A DNA stretch of 64,000 nucleotides. Origin: Marinobacter zhanjiangensis (GTDB taxonomy: Bacteria > Pseudomonadota > Gammaproteobacteria > Pseudomonadales > Oleiphilaceae). Of the stretch, positions 20,609 to 30,012 are shown piece after piece. A program made the position numbers and the translations under genes. Positions within the stretch are counted from its first letter, which is position 1. Each line of letters begins with the position of its first letter. The notes beneath the pieces were generated by a model that did no database searches, was not told the origin of the DNA, and saw only the letters and a list, made by a program, of their open reading frames with translations. The stretch spans positions 496,001-560,000 of the forward strand of contig NZ_BMXV01000002.1 of NCBI RefSeq assembly GCF_014651935.1. Reading direction: 5' to 3'.

Positions 20609-22033
20609 ATGACACCGGTAATCGCTCTGGTGGGCCGTCCCAATGTGGGCAAGTCCACCCTGTTCAATCAGATGACCCGATCCCGCGATGCCCTGGTGGC
20701 GGATTTTCCGGGCCTGACCCGTGACCGCAAGTACGGGGACGGCAACTACGAGGGTCGCCGGTTTATCGTCATTGATACCGGGGGACTCACCGGGGATGAG
20801 GTCGGCCTGGATGCGGAGATGGCGCGCCAGTCCACGCAGGCCGTAGACGAAGCGGATATTGTGCTGTTCCTGGTGGACGGGCGTGCCGGTCTCACCGCCG
20901 GTGATGAAATGGTCGCCGAGCACCTGCGTCGTACCGGCAAGCCGGCTCATCTGGTGGTCAACAAGACCGATGGCCAGGACCCGGATGTGGCGGCTGCCGA
21001 CTTCTATTCCCTGGGCTTCGAGTCTGTGTACCAGATTGCTGCCGCCCACAACCGTGGCATCCGCTCCATGCTGGAGCTGTTACTGGAAGAGGTGGAAGAG
21101 GAGAACGAGGACAGCGCCGACAAATACCCCGGTATCCGTATCGGAGTGGTAGGCCGCCCCAATGTGGGCAAGTCCACCCTGGTCAATCGCATGCTCGGCG
21201 AAGAGCGGGTGGTGGTCTATGACATGCCCGGAACCACCCGCGACAGCGTGTACATTCCCTACGAACGCCAGGGTCACGAATATACCCTGATCGACACCGC
21301 CGGGGTGCGCCGCCGCAAGAACGTACATGAAGTGGTGGAGAAGTTTTCCATCATCAAGACCCTGAAGGCTATCGAGGATGCCCATGTGGTGATCCTGGTG
21401 ATCGATGCCCGTGATGGCCTGGTGGACCAGGACCTGCACCTGATCGGTTTTGTGCTGGATGCCGGGCGGTCACTGGTGATTGCCGTCAACAAATGGGACG
21501 GTATGGATCCGGAGGAGCGCAGCAAGGTCAAGGAGCAGGTGCGTCGCCGCCTGGACTTCCTGGATTATGCCGACAAGCATTACATCTCTGCCCTGCATGG
21601 TTCCGGGGTAGGGGTGCTCTATGACTCCATCCAGGATTGCTACGAATCGGCCATGGCCAAGTGGCCCACCAACCGGCTGACCGCCATTCTGCAGGACGCA
21701 GTGGCTCAGCATCAGCCACCCATGGTGCACGGGCGACGAATCAAACTGCGCTTTGCCCACCAGGGTGGCTCCAACCCGCCGGTGATCGTGGTCCATGGCA
21801 ATCAGACCGGTGCCTTGCCCGGGGCCTACAAGCGCTATCTGGAAAATACCTTCCGCAAGGTGCTCAAGGTGAATGGTTCGCCCATCCGCTTTGAGTTCCT
21901 GTCCGGTGAGAACCCTTACGCCAACAAGGTCGACCGACTGACACCGCGGCAGAAAGTAAAGAAGGACAACGACCTCAAACAGGGTCGCCAGATCAAGAAG
22001 CCGCGGATGAAGAGCAAGAAGAAAAAGGGCTGA
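20609..22033 (+). CDS. der: Ribosome-associated GTPase Der (EngA)
   Basis: Der is an essential tandem GTPase needed for 50S subunit assembly. The 474-residue protein has two G domains, each with GRPNVGKST (near residues 9 and 184), DTGG/DTAG switch motifs and NKTD/NKWD specificity motifs. A C-terminal KH-like domain (about 360-440) follows, with a basic tail ending [11 protein letters not shown] 20609 has AGG at 20597-20599; the TTG three bases earlier is less likely. It ends the series that began with ndk, at a strong terminator shared with pta. Confidence 0.97.
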   Translation: MTPVIALVGRPNVGKSTLFNQMTRSRDALVADFPGLTRDRKYGDGNYEGRRFIVIDTGGLTGDEVGLDAEMARQSTQAVDEADIVLFLVDGRAGLTAGDEMVAEHLRRTGKPAHLVVNKTDGQDPDVAAADFYSLGFESVYQIAAAHNRGIRSMLELLLEEVEEENEDSADKYPGIRIGVVGRPNVGKSTLVNRMLGEERVVVYDMPGTTRDSVYIPYERQGHEYTLIDTAGVRRRKNVHEVVEKFSIIKTLKAIEDAHVVILVIDARDGLVDQDLHLIGFVLDAGRSLVIAVNKWDGMDPEERSKVKEQVRRRLDFLDYADKHYISALHGSGVGVLYDSIQDCYESAMAKWPTNRLTAILQDAVAQHQPPMVHGRRIKLRFAHQGGSNPPVIVVHGNQTGALPGAYKRYLENTFRKVLKVNGSPIRFEFLSGENPYANKVDRLTPRQKVKKDNDLKQGRQIKKPRMKSKKKKG

Positions 22034-22061
22034 CCGGTTAATCGAGCCGGTTAACTTCACG

Positions 22062-22100
22062 AAAAAAGGCAAGGTCCTGTCGGGCACCTTGCCTTTTTTT
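22062..22100. terminator. Bidirectional terminator between der and pta
   Basis: AAAAAAGGCAAGGT (22062-22075) pairs perfectly with ACCTTGCCTTTTTT (22086-22099) around a 10-base loop. A/T runs on both sides serve the two convergent genes. Confidence 0.92.
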
Positions 22101-22120
22101 GTTGCGGCACAGCCACTGAA

Positions 22121-24274
22121 CTACTGATCGTCCCTTGCCGCCGCCTCCGCCTGTGCGGCCTGCACACCGGTAAGGGCGATGGTGAACACGATGTCGTCTA
22201 CCAGCGCCCCCCGGGACAGGTCGTTGACGGGTTTTCTCAGTCCTTGCAGCATGGGGCCGATGCTGACCACATTGGCGCTGCGTTGCACGGCCTTGTAGGT
22301 GGTGTTGCCGGTATTCAGATCCGGGAAGATGAATACCGTGGCCTTGCCGGCAACGGGGCTGTCCGGCGCCTTGCTCTTGCCGACATCGGCATTGGCGGCG
22401 GCGTCGTACTGCAGCGGGCCGTCGATGACCAGATCCGGGCGCCGCTCGCGGGCGATGCGGGTGGCCTCCCGCACCTTGTCCACATCGGCACCGCTGCCGG
22501 AACTGCCGGTGCTGTAGCTAATCATGGCGACCACCGGATCGACCCCGAAGGCCCTGGCGGAATCGGCACTCTGGATGGCAATGTCGGCCAGTTGTTCGGC
22601 GTTAGGGTCGGGGTTGATGGCGCAGTCACCATAAACCAGCACCTGCTCCGACAGGAGCATGAAGAAAACCGACGACACCACTTTGGCATTGTCTGCCGTC
22701 TTTATCAGCTGCAGGGCAGGGCGGACCGTATTGGCGGTGGTGTGGACCGCCCCCGACACCAGGCCGTCGGCCTCGTCCAGGGCCACCATCATGGTGCCCA
22801 GAACCACGTTGTCTTCCAGCATGGCTTCCGCCATATCCGGCGCCAGGCCCTTGTGCTTGCGTAACTGCACCATGGGCTCAACGTAGTTTTTACGGACGTC
22901 AGCAGGGTTTATGATCTCCAGGTCGTCAGGAAGGGGCAGGCCCTGGGATTCCGCCACGGCCTCGATGTCGTCCCTTTCCCCGAGCAGAATACAGCGGGCC
23001 AGCTCACGCTGGGTACAGATAATGGCGGCTTCGACCGTGCGCGGCTCGTTGCCCTCGGGCAAGACAATGCGTTTGCCCGCCTGCCGTGCCAGCTGCGACA
23101 GCTGGTGGCGGAACGCCGGCGGTGACAGCCGGCGCAACCGGTCAACCTTCAGGTGCTGCTGTAGCCAGTCGGCATCCAGCCGGGAGGCCACCGTTTCCAT
23201 CACTTTCTCGATACGGTCCGGATCATCGGCGGGAACCGCGCCGGGCAGATTGGCCAGCTGGTGAGCGGTCTCGTAGGTGTTGGTGTCCGTACGCAGCACG
23301 GGCAGGCCGGTTGCCAGGGCCCGGCGGCACAGGTCGATGGTGCGCTGGTCCGGCATCAGGCCGCCGGTCATCAACAGGCCGGCCATGGGTACACCGTTGA
23401 GGGCCGCTACGGCGGTGGCCAGCAGGATATCCTCCCGGTCCCCGGGGGTGACAATCAGCGAGCCCGGGCGCAGGGTGTCGACCATGTTGGGAACGGTGCG
23501 CGCACACACGGTGACCTTCTGCACCCGCCGTGTATTCATGTCCCCTTCATGGAGCACCTCCGCCCCAAGGTCACTGGCAATGTCTGTCACCCGCGGGGCC
23601 AGCAGATCCGGCTGCCAGGGAATGGCTGCCAGCAGGCGCAGGCGGCCCGAGCTGAAAATCTCGCAGTCGTTGGCATAGTCCGGCGTTGCCACCGGTTCCT
23701 GGCGGTCGAAGGATGGCAGCATGCCGGTCTGCTCTGGCTTGCCCAGTTTGTTGAGCACGACCCCGATCACATCCGGGTCGTCGGAGTCGGCAAAGAGCCG
23801 CGCCGAGAAATCCAGCCACTCGTCCAGTTCGTGGCAGTCGCGGCCATCCGGAGTGCATACCAGGATCACCTCGGAACCCAGGTTGCGGGCCATTTCCACA
23901 TTCATGCGCGCGGTGTAGGCCTCACTGCGGTCCGGCACCAGACCTTCGACAATGACCACATCAACGTCGCGGGCCACCGACTGGAAGCGTCCTACCATGT
24001 CCTCCATGAACTCGTCGGACTTGCCCCGGTTGAGCAGGTTCTGTGCCTGCTTGAGGGGTATCGGAGTGGGCGGATCCAGGTCGGAGCGTGCCCGTACGAA
24101 CGGCACCGAAAAATCGTCCGCGTTCCTGTCGCCGGCGGATTTCGCTGGCTGGCTGACCGGCTTGTAGAAACCGACCCGGACACCCACCCGGTCCAGGGCC
24201 CGGAGCAGGCCCAGGCACACGGAGGTCAGGCCGCTGTTGAGTTCCGTGGGGGCTATAAACAGGCTTTTTGCCAT
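22121..24274 (-). CDS. pta: Phosphate acetyltransferase, long (three-domain) form
   Basis: Pta interconverts acetyl-CoA plus phosphate with acetyl phosphate. The 717-residue protein is the long form: an N-terminal P-loop, BioD-like domain (LFIAPTELNSGLTSVCLGLL, about 1-220), a DRTGG domain (about 225-340; LIVTPGDREDILLA) and the catalytic domain (about 385-710). The last has KRIVLPEGNEPRTVEAA, DGLVSGAVHTTANTVRPALQ and SYSTGSSGSGADVDKVREA. I start at 24274 (MAKSLFIAPTE) because the GAAGGA site sits just before the alternative ATG at 24286. ackA ends 15 bases upstream, so ackA-pta form an operon. Confidence 0.96.
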   Translation of the reverse strand: MAKSLFIAPTELNSGLTSVCLGLLRALDRVGVRVGFYKPVSQPAKSAGDRNADDFSVPFVRARSDLDPPTPIPLKQAQNLLNRGKSDEFMEDMVGRFQSVARDVDVVIVEGLVPDRSEAYTARMNVEMARNLGSEVILVCTPDGRDCHELDEWLDFSARLFADSDDPDVIGVVLNKLGKPEQTGMLPSFDRQEPVATPDYANDCEIFSSGRLRLLAAIPWQPDLLAPRVTDIASDLGAEVLHEGDMNTRRVQKVTVCARTVPNMVDTLRPGSLIVTPGDREDILLATAVAALNGVPMAGLLMTGGLMPDQRTIDLCRRALATGLPVLRTDTNTYETAHQLANLPGAVPADDPDRIEKVMETVASRLDADWLQQHLKVDRLRRLSPPAFRHQLSQLARQAGKRIVLPEGNEPRTVEAAIICTQRELARCILLGERDDIEAVAESQGLPLPDDLEIINPADVRKNYVEPMVQLRKHKGLAPDMAEAMLEDNVVLGTMMVALDEADGLVSGAVHTTANTVRPALQLIKTADNAKVVSSVFFMLLSEQVLVYGDCAINPDPNAEQLADIAIQSADSARAFGVDPVVAMISYSTGSSGSGADVDKVREATRIARERRPDLVIDGPLQYDAAANADVGKSKAPDSPVAGKATVFIFPDLNTGNTTYKAVQRSANVVSIGPMLQGLRKPVNDLSRGALVDDIVFTIALTGVQAAQAEAAARDDQ

Positions 24275-24289
24275 AGCTGCTGGCATCCT

Positions 24290-25501
24290 TCAGTGATTCT
24301 GTGATTGGTTCGGGTCGGCTTCGCCGGTGGCCAGTGCGACCGCTTGACGGGCAATCATGGCCTCTTCCCGGGTGGGGATCACCAGTATCGGGAAACGGCT
24401 GTCACTGGCTGAGATGGCTCCATTGCGGGCCTGGCCGTGGTCGTTGTTGCTGTCCGGATCGATACGGAAGCCCGGCAGGGCAAGATGAGCAACGGTTCGC
24501 GCCCGCACCTCGCTGCTGTTCTCGCCAATCCCCCCGGTGAACACCAGGGCATCCAGGTTGTCCAGGGACACCATCATGGCGCCGATATAGCGGGCCAGGC
24601 GGAAACAGAAGACTTCGAAGGCGTCCTGGCAGTCGCGGTCGCCGTTGCGGGCGGCCTTGAGCAGGTTGCGCATGTCGCTGGTGGTCCCGGACAGGCCCAG
24701 CAGGCCACTTTCCCGGTTGAGGATGCCATGGGTGTCTTCCGGACTGATGCCCTTGCTGGCCAGGAAATCGAACAGGCCCGGGTCAACGTCGCCACTGCGG
24801 GTACCCATCACCAGGCCCTCCAGGGGCGTCAGCCCCATGCTGGTGTCGACACTTCTGCCATCCCGGATAGCCGTAATGCTGCAACCGTTTCCGAGGTGGG
24901 CGGAAATAACGGAAGCGGTTTCAGCCGGCTTGTCCAGACGGCGCGCGGCCTCTTCGGCCACGTACTGATGGCTGGTGCCATGAAAGCCGTATCGCCGCAC
25001 CCCCCAGTCGTTGTAGAACCGCTTTGGCACCGGGTAGAGCCAGGCATGGCGAGGCAGGGTCTGGTGAAAGGCAGTGTCGAATACCGCCACCTGGGGAACC
25101 CGGGGGAACAGCTCCATGGTGGCCTCGATTCCCGCCAGGTTCACCGGGTTGTGCAGGGGCGCCAGGCTGGCGCAGTCCTCAATGGCCCGGATAACCTTGT
25201 TGTTCAGCAGTGCCGCCTGGTGAAAGGCCTCGCCGCCATGAACCACCCGGTGACCGATGGCCAGGGGAGCCTTGCCAAGGTGGCCGTTATCCTGAAGCCA
25301 CTGGATGCCTGCGATCAGGGACTGGCGATGGTCGGCATTCGGGGGCAGGGCAACCGTATCGCCCCCTTCAGGAACCAGGCGGGCGTCGGACTGGCCGATT
25401 TTCTCAGCCAGCGCCGACGCGAGTGACTCACCGGAGCGATTGAAAACCGCCATTTTCACGGAAGAGCTTCCGCAGTTTACGACCAGAATCTGATCATTCA
25501 T
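24290..25501 (-). CDS. ackA: Acetate kinase
   Basis: AckA converts acetyl phosphate and ADP to acetate and ATP, reversibly. The 403-residue protein has the ASKHA-fold signature LVVNCGSSSVKMAVF at the start, GHRVVHGGEAF near residue 83, FDTAFHQTLP with the catalytic Asp near 141, RYGFHGTSHQYV near 169, HLGNGCSITAI near 200 and VFTGGIGENSSEVR near 320. With pta it forms the acetate-overflow and assimilation operon. Upstream on the minus strand TATACT lies about 30 bases before the start, without a convincing -35. Confidence 0.97.
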   Translation of the reverse strand: MNDQILVVNCGSSSVKMAVFNRSGESLASALAEKIGQSDARLVPEGGDTVALPPNADHRQSLIAGIQWLQDNGHLGKAPLAIGHRVVHGGEAFHQAALLNNKVIRAIEDCASLAPLHNPVNLAGIEATMELFPRVPQVAVFDTAFHQTLPRHAWLYPVPKRFYNDWGVRRYGFHGTSHQYVAEEAARRLDKPAETASVISAHLGNGCSITAIRDGRSVDTSMGLTPLEGLVMGTRSGDVDPGLFDFLASKGISPEDTHGILNRESGLLGLSGTTSDMRNLLKAARNGDRDCQDAFEVFCFRLARYIGAMMVSLDNLDALVFTGGIGENSSEVRARTVAHLALPGFRIDPDSNNDHGQARNGAISASDSRFPILVIPTREEAMIARQAVALATGEADPNQSQNH

Positions 25502-25594
25502 GGATTGGGCAACCCCTGCTGTTATTCAGTATAGCGCGGATAGTAGCTTACCGGCGGTCCGCGGTCATTAACAGGCCACGGGTATCAGGGGGTG

Positions 25595-28000
25595 CTAGCG
25601 GATCCGGAGCCAGGCGAGAAAATCGGCATCCGGAATCGGCCGGCTGTAATGGTATCCCTGCAGGAAGTCGCAGCCGTGGGCGCTCAGGAAAGTGGCCTGG
25701 GCCGCTTCTTCCACGCCCTCGGCCACGACCGTCAGGCTGAGGCTGTGAGCCATGTTGATGATGGCTCTGACCAGGGCCGAGTTGTCGTCGGCTCCCAGTA
25801 CATCCGCCACAAAGGACTTGTCGATCTTGAGCGTATCGAAGGGGTAGCTCTTCAGATAGCTCAGGGCCGAGAAGCCGGTTCCGAAATCATCCACCGACAA
25901 CCGGATGCCGGTGGCGTCGAGTTCCTGCAGAATGGTGGCGGCTTCAATGCTGCTGTCCAGTAACAGGCGTTCGGTAATCTCCAGCTCCACCCGGTCGGCC
26001 GGCATGTCGCAGGCGGTCAGAATCTGCTGCACGCTACTGACGAATTCCGGGTCCCGGAACTGCCTGGGGGAGACATTGACCGCTATGTTCAGTGCTGTGC
26101 CGGTAGCCTCTTCCCAGCGTTTCGCCGCGGCGCAGGCCTGCTCGATTACCCAGCGCCCGATGGGGATGATCATGCCGGTTTCTTCGGCCAGGGGTATAAA
26201 CCGGTCCGGCATGACCAGACCCATGACGGGGCTGTTCCAGCGCAACAGGGCTTCGGCACCAGTGACCCTGCCGGTGGCGGCGTCGATAATCGGCTGGTAC
26301 CACAGTTCGAATTCGTCCAGCTCCAGCGCCCGGCGCATGCGGGACTCCATCTGCAGCCGTTCATGGGACAGTTCCTTCATTTGCGGAGCAAACCGTTCCC
26401 ACGAGCTCTTGCCGTTGTGCTTGGCCTCGTACATGGCAGCGTCGGCGTTCTGGAGCAGGGTGCTGGTGTTGTCCGAGTCCAGCGGGTAGATGGCGATGCC
26501 AATACTGGTGGTCACGAACACCTCCTGTCCGCCCAGCAGGAACGGTGCATTAAAGCCTTTCAGTATGCGCTCGGCCACCTGTCCCGCCCCCTGCTCGTCC
26601 TTGAGGCCGGGCAGCAGCACCAGAAATTCATCGCCGCCAAGTCTTGCCACTGTGCTGGTGCCGCGCAGGCAGGAGGAAACCCGGCGCGAGGCTTCCACCA
26701 GCAGGGTGTCGCCGGCGTCATGGCCCATGGTGTCGTTGATATGCTTGAAGTTGTCCAGATCCAGGAACATCACGCCGACCAGACCCTCTTCCCGTTGCGC
26801 CTGGGCAACGGCCAGTTTGAGGCGGTCAAGGGCGAGCATGCGGTTGGGCAACCCGGTAAGCACGTCATAGTTGGCCTGACGGAGCAGCTGTTGCTCGTAG
26901 CGTTTACGGATACTGATATCCTCGCCAATAATCAGGAAGTGGCTGATACGGCCATCCTCATCCTTGATCGGTGATACCACGATCTGTTCCCAGTAATGGG
27001 CGCCATTGCGGCGCACGCTGTTGACCTCGCCCTGCCAGACGCCTACCCGCTGGACCTGTATGCGGATGGTTTGCCACAGGTGCTGGCTGTCACGAGCGGC
27101 GCGGGCCCCCAGGGCCAGGTCGCCGGGGCGTTGCCCGAGAACCTGTTCCGCCGGGTAGCCGGTCAGCTGGCTGAACTTGTGATTGACGAACTCGATATTC
27201 CACTGGCGGTCACAGATCATCACCGACGAGGGGCTCTGCTCCACGGCCATGGAAAGCTTGCGGATTTCCTCCTCGTCCCGTTTACGCCGTTCAAGATCAT
27301 CCTTCAGCCGTTCGCGCATCTGGTTGAAGGCGTCCGTCACCTGGCCGAGTTCGTCGTTGCGGTGGCGCTGGTTGTCGGACCTGTCCAGTGTCAGCGGCTG
27401 ATCCAGGTTGTTCAGGGAGAAGCGCCGGGCAAACTGGGCCATGTGGCTCAGGTGCCTGGTGACCATAACCTGAAAAATCCAGACGATCAGAATGGCGGTC
27501 AGGAAGGTTTTCAGGAACTGGGTGGTGATGGTGGTCCAGATCGTCTCTTCCAGCTCGCGGTAGGTGCGTTCCAGAGAGGCTGTTACGGTCAGTTCCCCCA
27601 GCAGGGTTTCCTGGGGATCGGAATGCCGGATGGGGAAGCTGTGCTCGCGGGTAGCGATGTCGCGGTCAGGTTGTTCACCCATGACCAGCTCTGAGTCGGG
27701 GTCGATGCGAAGGCGCAGGTGGACAATGTCCGGCAGTGACAGGATACCTTCCAGCTGGACCTCCAGCAGGTTGCGGTCGAGGGCCCAGAGGCTTCGGGAC
27801 AGACTGGAGCGATACCCGCTCTCCACAACCCTGAAGCGTTCCTCAATGGCGGAAACGTCTTTATGGAAATCACTATAGATCTGCAGACCCGATGCGAACA
27901 CGGTGAACACGGAACTGAACACCAGGATATAGGCCAGCAAACGGAACGACAGGGGCGAGCCGTGGCGGAACTGCTGAAGGCGCGAAAGTGGTTTGAGCAT
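25595..28000 (-). CDS. Membrane-bound GGDEF-EAL cyclic-di-GMP signalling protein with HAMP and PAS domains
   Basis: This is a probable inner-membrane sensor for cyclic-di-GMP turnover, 801 residues from ATG 28000. Order: membrane helix (about 18-40), periplasmic sensor region (about 41-160), second helix (about 162-181), HAMP linker (to about 240), PAS domain (about 250-365; MAVEQSPSSVMICDRQWNIE), GGDEF domain with intact RLGGDEF (455-459) and EAL domain with intact GAEALLRW (583-585). Both active-site signatures are conserved, so synthesis, hydrolysis or switching is possible. No RxxD inhibitory site precedes GGDEF. A TTG start 15 bases earlier cannot be excluded. The ligand and output are unknown. 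Confidence 0.9.
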   Translation of the reverse strand: MLKPLSRLQQFRHGSPLSFRLLAYILVFSSVFTVFASGLQIYSDFHKDVSAIEERFRVVESGYRSSLSRSLWALDRNLLEVQLEGILSLPDIVHLRLRIDPDSELVMGEQPDRDIATREHSFPIRHSDPQETLLGELTVTASLERTYRELEETIWTTITTQFLKTFLTAILIVWIFQVMVTRHLSHMAQFARRFSLNNLDQPLTLDRSDNQRHRNDELGQVTDAFNQMRERLKDDLERRKRDEEEIRKLSMAVEQSPSSVMICDRQWNIEFVNHKFSQLTGYPAEQVLGQRPGDLALGARAARDSQHLWQTIRIQVQRVGVWQGEVNSVRRNGAHYWEQIVVSPIKDEDGRISHFLIIGEDISIRKRYEQQLLRQANYDVLTGLPNRMLALDRLKLAVAQAQREEGLVGVMFLDLDNFKHINDTMGHDAGDTLLVEASRRVSSCLRGTSTVARLGGDEFLVLLPGLKDEQGAGQVAERILKGFNAPFLLGGQEVFVTTSIGIAIYPLDSDNTSTLLQNADAAMYEAKHNGKSSWERFAPQMKELSHERLQMESRMRRALELDEFELWYQPIIDAATGRVTGAEALLRWNSPVMGLVMPDRFIPLAEETGMIIPIGRWVIEQACAAAKRWEEATGTALNIAVNVSPRQFRDPEFVSSVQQILTACDMPADRVELEITERLLLDSSIEAATILQELDATGIRLSVDDFGTGFSALSYLKSYPFDTLKIDKSFVADVLGADDNSALVRAIINMAHSLSLTVVAEGVEEAAQATFLSAHGCDFLQGYHYSRPIPDADFLAWLRIR

Positions 28001-28193
28001 CCTGTTTGTGTGCAAACTTCCCGGGTGCGTTGCCGGCCGGAACCGATGGCGACTCAGTGTTTCTGGGCAACGGAAACCGTTGCAACCGGATATCCGGCGT
28101 AACCATTGAGAATATAGCAGTCTGCCCGGTGAATTGTCGTGCCGGCAGGGGATGTAACTGGCAAAAATTCAATGGATAAGGGGTTTAGTGCTC

Positions 28194-28235
28194 TTGATTC
28201 AGGTCAAGATCGACCGACCGGCGCAGGCGTAGGCT
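28194..28235 (+). promoter_or_regulatory. ANR/FNR-like box and -10 element before a small membrane protein gene
   Basis: TTGATTCAGGTCAA (28194-28207) matches the FNR/ANR consensus TTGAT-N4-ATCAA at nine of ten defined positions. A -10-like TAGGCT lies at 28230-28235, the spacing expected if the box is centred at -41.5 (class II activation). An AGAGGAG ribosome site and a 45-codon ORF follow. No oxygen-response data are available. Confidence 0.6.
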
Positions 28236-28295
28236 GAAATTGGAGACAGGGCCTAAAAATGACCGGGCCATCACAGGATGAAGAGGAGTAGTGCC

Positions 28296-28433
28296 ATGTA
28301 TATGGACGGAGTTGTCATCGCCGGCGTGGGAACCGTATTGCTGATGGTAGGGTTTATGGTGGCTGTCGGGTGGTTTGTGGTGCATGATGCCAAGACCAGA
28401 GGCAATGACAAGCACAAACAGGACGGTCGTTAA
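28296..28433 (+). CDS. Small single-pass membrane protein of unknown function
   Basis: A 45-codon ORF starts at ATG 28296 behind a strong AGAGGAG site (28282-28288, 7 bases away). The predicted product starts MYMDGVVIAGVGTVLL, has one hydrophobic helix (about residues 5-29, ending GWFVV) and a charged tail (HDAKTRGNDKHKQDGR). I do not recognise a family. The organisation (anaerobic-type activator box, -10, ribosome site, tiny one-helix protein) resembles genes for small accessory subunits of respiratory complexes, but no such complex is adjacent. It stands alone between a GGDEF-EAL gene and a tRNA. Confidence 0.65.
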   Translation: MYMDGVVIAGVGTVLLMVGFMVAVGWFVVHDAKTRGNDKHKQDGR

Positions 28434-28459
28434 GAGACAGGATGGTTGTTGAGAAAAAG

Positions 28460-28535
28460 TGGCGTCCCCTACCGGGTTCGAACCGGTGTTGCCGCCGTGA
28501 AAGGGCGGAGTCCTGGGCCACTAGACGAAGGGGAC
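28460..28535 (-). tRNA. tRNA-Glu (anticodon TTC)
   Basis: On the minus strand the acceptor stem GTCCCCT pairs with AGGGGAC, with discriminator G and encoded CCA (28460-28462). The anticodon stem CCGCC/GGCGG encloses CTTTCAC, giving TTC. The T arm contains GGTTCGAA. All 76 bases fit the canonical cloverleaf. Confidence 0.96.
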
Positions 28536-28574
28536 GTATTTCTCTTTGACCGTTACCTCGTCGAGGTGGCGCGT

Positions 28575-28603
28575 ATATTAAGAACGCGCCGGGTGAGTGT
28601 CAA
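28575..28603 (-). promoter_or_regulatory. Promoter of tRNA-Glu
   Basis: On the minus strand there is TTGACA (28603-28598), a 17-base spacer and TAATAT (28580-28575), about 40 bases upstream of the tRNA 5' end. The -35 is a full consensus. Confidence 0.75.
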
Positions 28604-28647
28604 CGGTCCAACCGAAAAATGTCAGAATTTTTTATCCTTGCGGATGG

Positions 28648-29556
28648 TTACTTGCCCAGCGCCTCCTGCAGAGCGGGCTCCAGTTCCGGGTAGGCAAAAT
28701 GGAAGCCCTCCTGCTCCAGTCGCTCCGGTACCGCCCTCTGACCGGTGAGCAACAGCCGGGACATTTCGCCCAGTGCCAGCTTCAGCACAGGTGCCGGAAC
28801 CGGGAACAGGGCGGGGCGATTAAGTACGTCGGCCAGGGTCCGGGTGAAGGTGCGGTTGGTGACCGGCGCCGGGCTCACCACGTTATAGGGCCCCCTGGCT
28901 GACTCCTCGGACAGCATCCAGAGAATGGCGTTGACCACATCCTGCCGATGAACCCACGGCATGTACTGGCTGCCGTCGCCAATCCGGCCGCCGAGCCCCA
29001 GCCTGAAGGGTATGGTCATTTGCTGCAGGAAGCCGCCGTCAGCGCCGACCACGACACCCGTGCGGGAATAGCATACCCTGACGCCCTTTTCGGCCAGGAT
29101 GCTCGCGGCCTTTTCCCAGTCGGCGCACAGGCGGTGACTGAACTCGTCATGGGGAGGGGTTTGCTCGGTGACAGTGGTGTCGCCCTGATCACCGTAATAG
29201 CCCACTGCGGACCCGGAAATCATGACCTGCGGCAGGGTATCCTGGCGCAGCAGCGCGGACACCAGTTTCCGGGTCAGGTCAATCCGGCTCTCCCTCAGCA
29301 CCTGCTTGCGGTGTTCAGTCCAGCGCTTGGCCGCAATGCCCTCGCCGGCCAGGTTCACCACCGCGTGGTAACCGGGGCGCTCGCCAATATCGGTAATCTG
29401 GCCTACGGGCGTCACACGACCACAGATCGCCCGCACATCCTCCGGCTTCTGCCGGCTCACCACATCCACCTGGTAGCCGGCATTGAGCAGTTCCGGGCAC
29501 AACACCCGACCGATAAAGCCGGTCCCTCCGGTTACCAGGATCCGGTGTTCAGGCAT
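28648..29556 (-). CDS. TIGR01777-family NAD-dependent epimerase/SDR protein (YfcH-like)
   Basis: An extended short-chain dehydrogenase/epimerase of 302 residues. The start ILVTGGTGFIGRVLCPELL is the nucleotide-binding glycine motif. VVNLAGEGIAAKRW (near residue 66), ISGSAVGYYGDQGD (near 113), PWVHRQDVVNAILWML (near 197) and the C-terminal DUF1731-type segment are typical of the YfcH/SDR39U1 group. The family's substrate is not established, and I give no specific reaction. It overlaps the upstream CbiX-like gene by 8 bases, so the pair is translationally coupled. Confidence 0.88.
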   Translation of the reverse strand: MPEHRILVTGGTGFIGRVLCPELLNAGYQVDVVSRQKPEDVRAICGRVTPVGQITDIGERPGYHAVVNLAGEGIAAKRWTEHRKQVLRESRIDLTRKLVSALLRQDTLPQVMISGSAVGYYGDQGDTTVTEQTPPHDEFSHRLCADWEKAASILAEKGVRVCYSRTGVVVGADGGFLQQMTIPFRLGLGGRIGDGSQYMPWVHRQDVVNAILWMLSEESARGPYNVVSPAPVTNRTFTRTLADVLNRPALFPVPAPVLKLALGEMSRLLLTGQRAVPERLEQEGFHFAYPELEPALQEALGK

Positions 29557-29926
29557 GACTTTCCTCCAGAGTCCCCTCGACGATGTCCTTCAGCACCTGG
29601 CCAAGCCTGGGGTCTTCGCCAATGGGCGGCAGCAGGGTGATATCGACACCGAAACGCTGGCGATACTCCTCCAGCATGGCAGGAACATCCTTGCGGAGGT
29701 GTCGGCCGGCGGCCAGAAACAGGGGGACGACGCGTATGTCTCCGATTCCTTCCGTTACGGCCTTGCCGACTTCCTCCTCGAGGGTGGGGCTTGCCAGTTC
29801 CATGTAGGCAACGCGCGCCTCAGGGAGTGACTGCAGCGTGGGGGCGGCCAGCGCCTCGAAGGTATCGCACCAGCGCTGGTCGCTGCTGCCGTGGGCCAGT
29901 AACAGAACTCGTGTGGCTGCCGTCAT
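29549..29926 (-). CDS. CbiX/SirB-family chelatase-like protein, single domain
   Basis: A 125-residue protein of the short CbiX class: RVLLLAHGSSDQRW at the start with the conserved His, a segment AYMELASPTLEEEV, and VVPLFLAAGRHLRKDVPAML with the second His-containing metal motif. Members insert cobalt, nickel or iron into sirohydrochlorin-type tetrapyrroles, or are uncharacterised relatives. No tetrapyrrole pathway gene is nearby, so the metal and substrate are unknown. It precedes and overlaps the epimerase-family gene. Confidence 0.8.
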   Translation of the reverse strand: MTAATRVLLLAHGSSDQRWCDTFEALAAPTLQSLPEARVAYMELASPTLEEEVGKAVTEGIGDIRVVPLFLAAGRHLRKDVPAMLEEYRQRFGVDITLLPPIGEDPRLGQVLKDIVEGTLEESHA

Positions 29927-30012
29927 GGGTAATAGCGCTCCTTTGGCTTGAACTGCTTTAAGTGTATAACTACGTTTCTGCGACTGCGAATTTCAACGTG
30001 ACCGGAGACAAT

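Noticed and set aside
28001-28295. Promoter for the GGDEF-EAL gene driven by the same ANR-like box
   Set aside because: The box is about 200 bases from that start with no matching -10 on the minus strand. The plus-strand arrangement fits much better.
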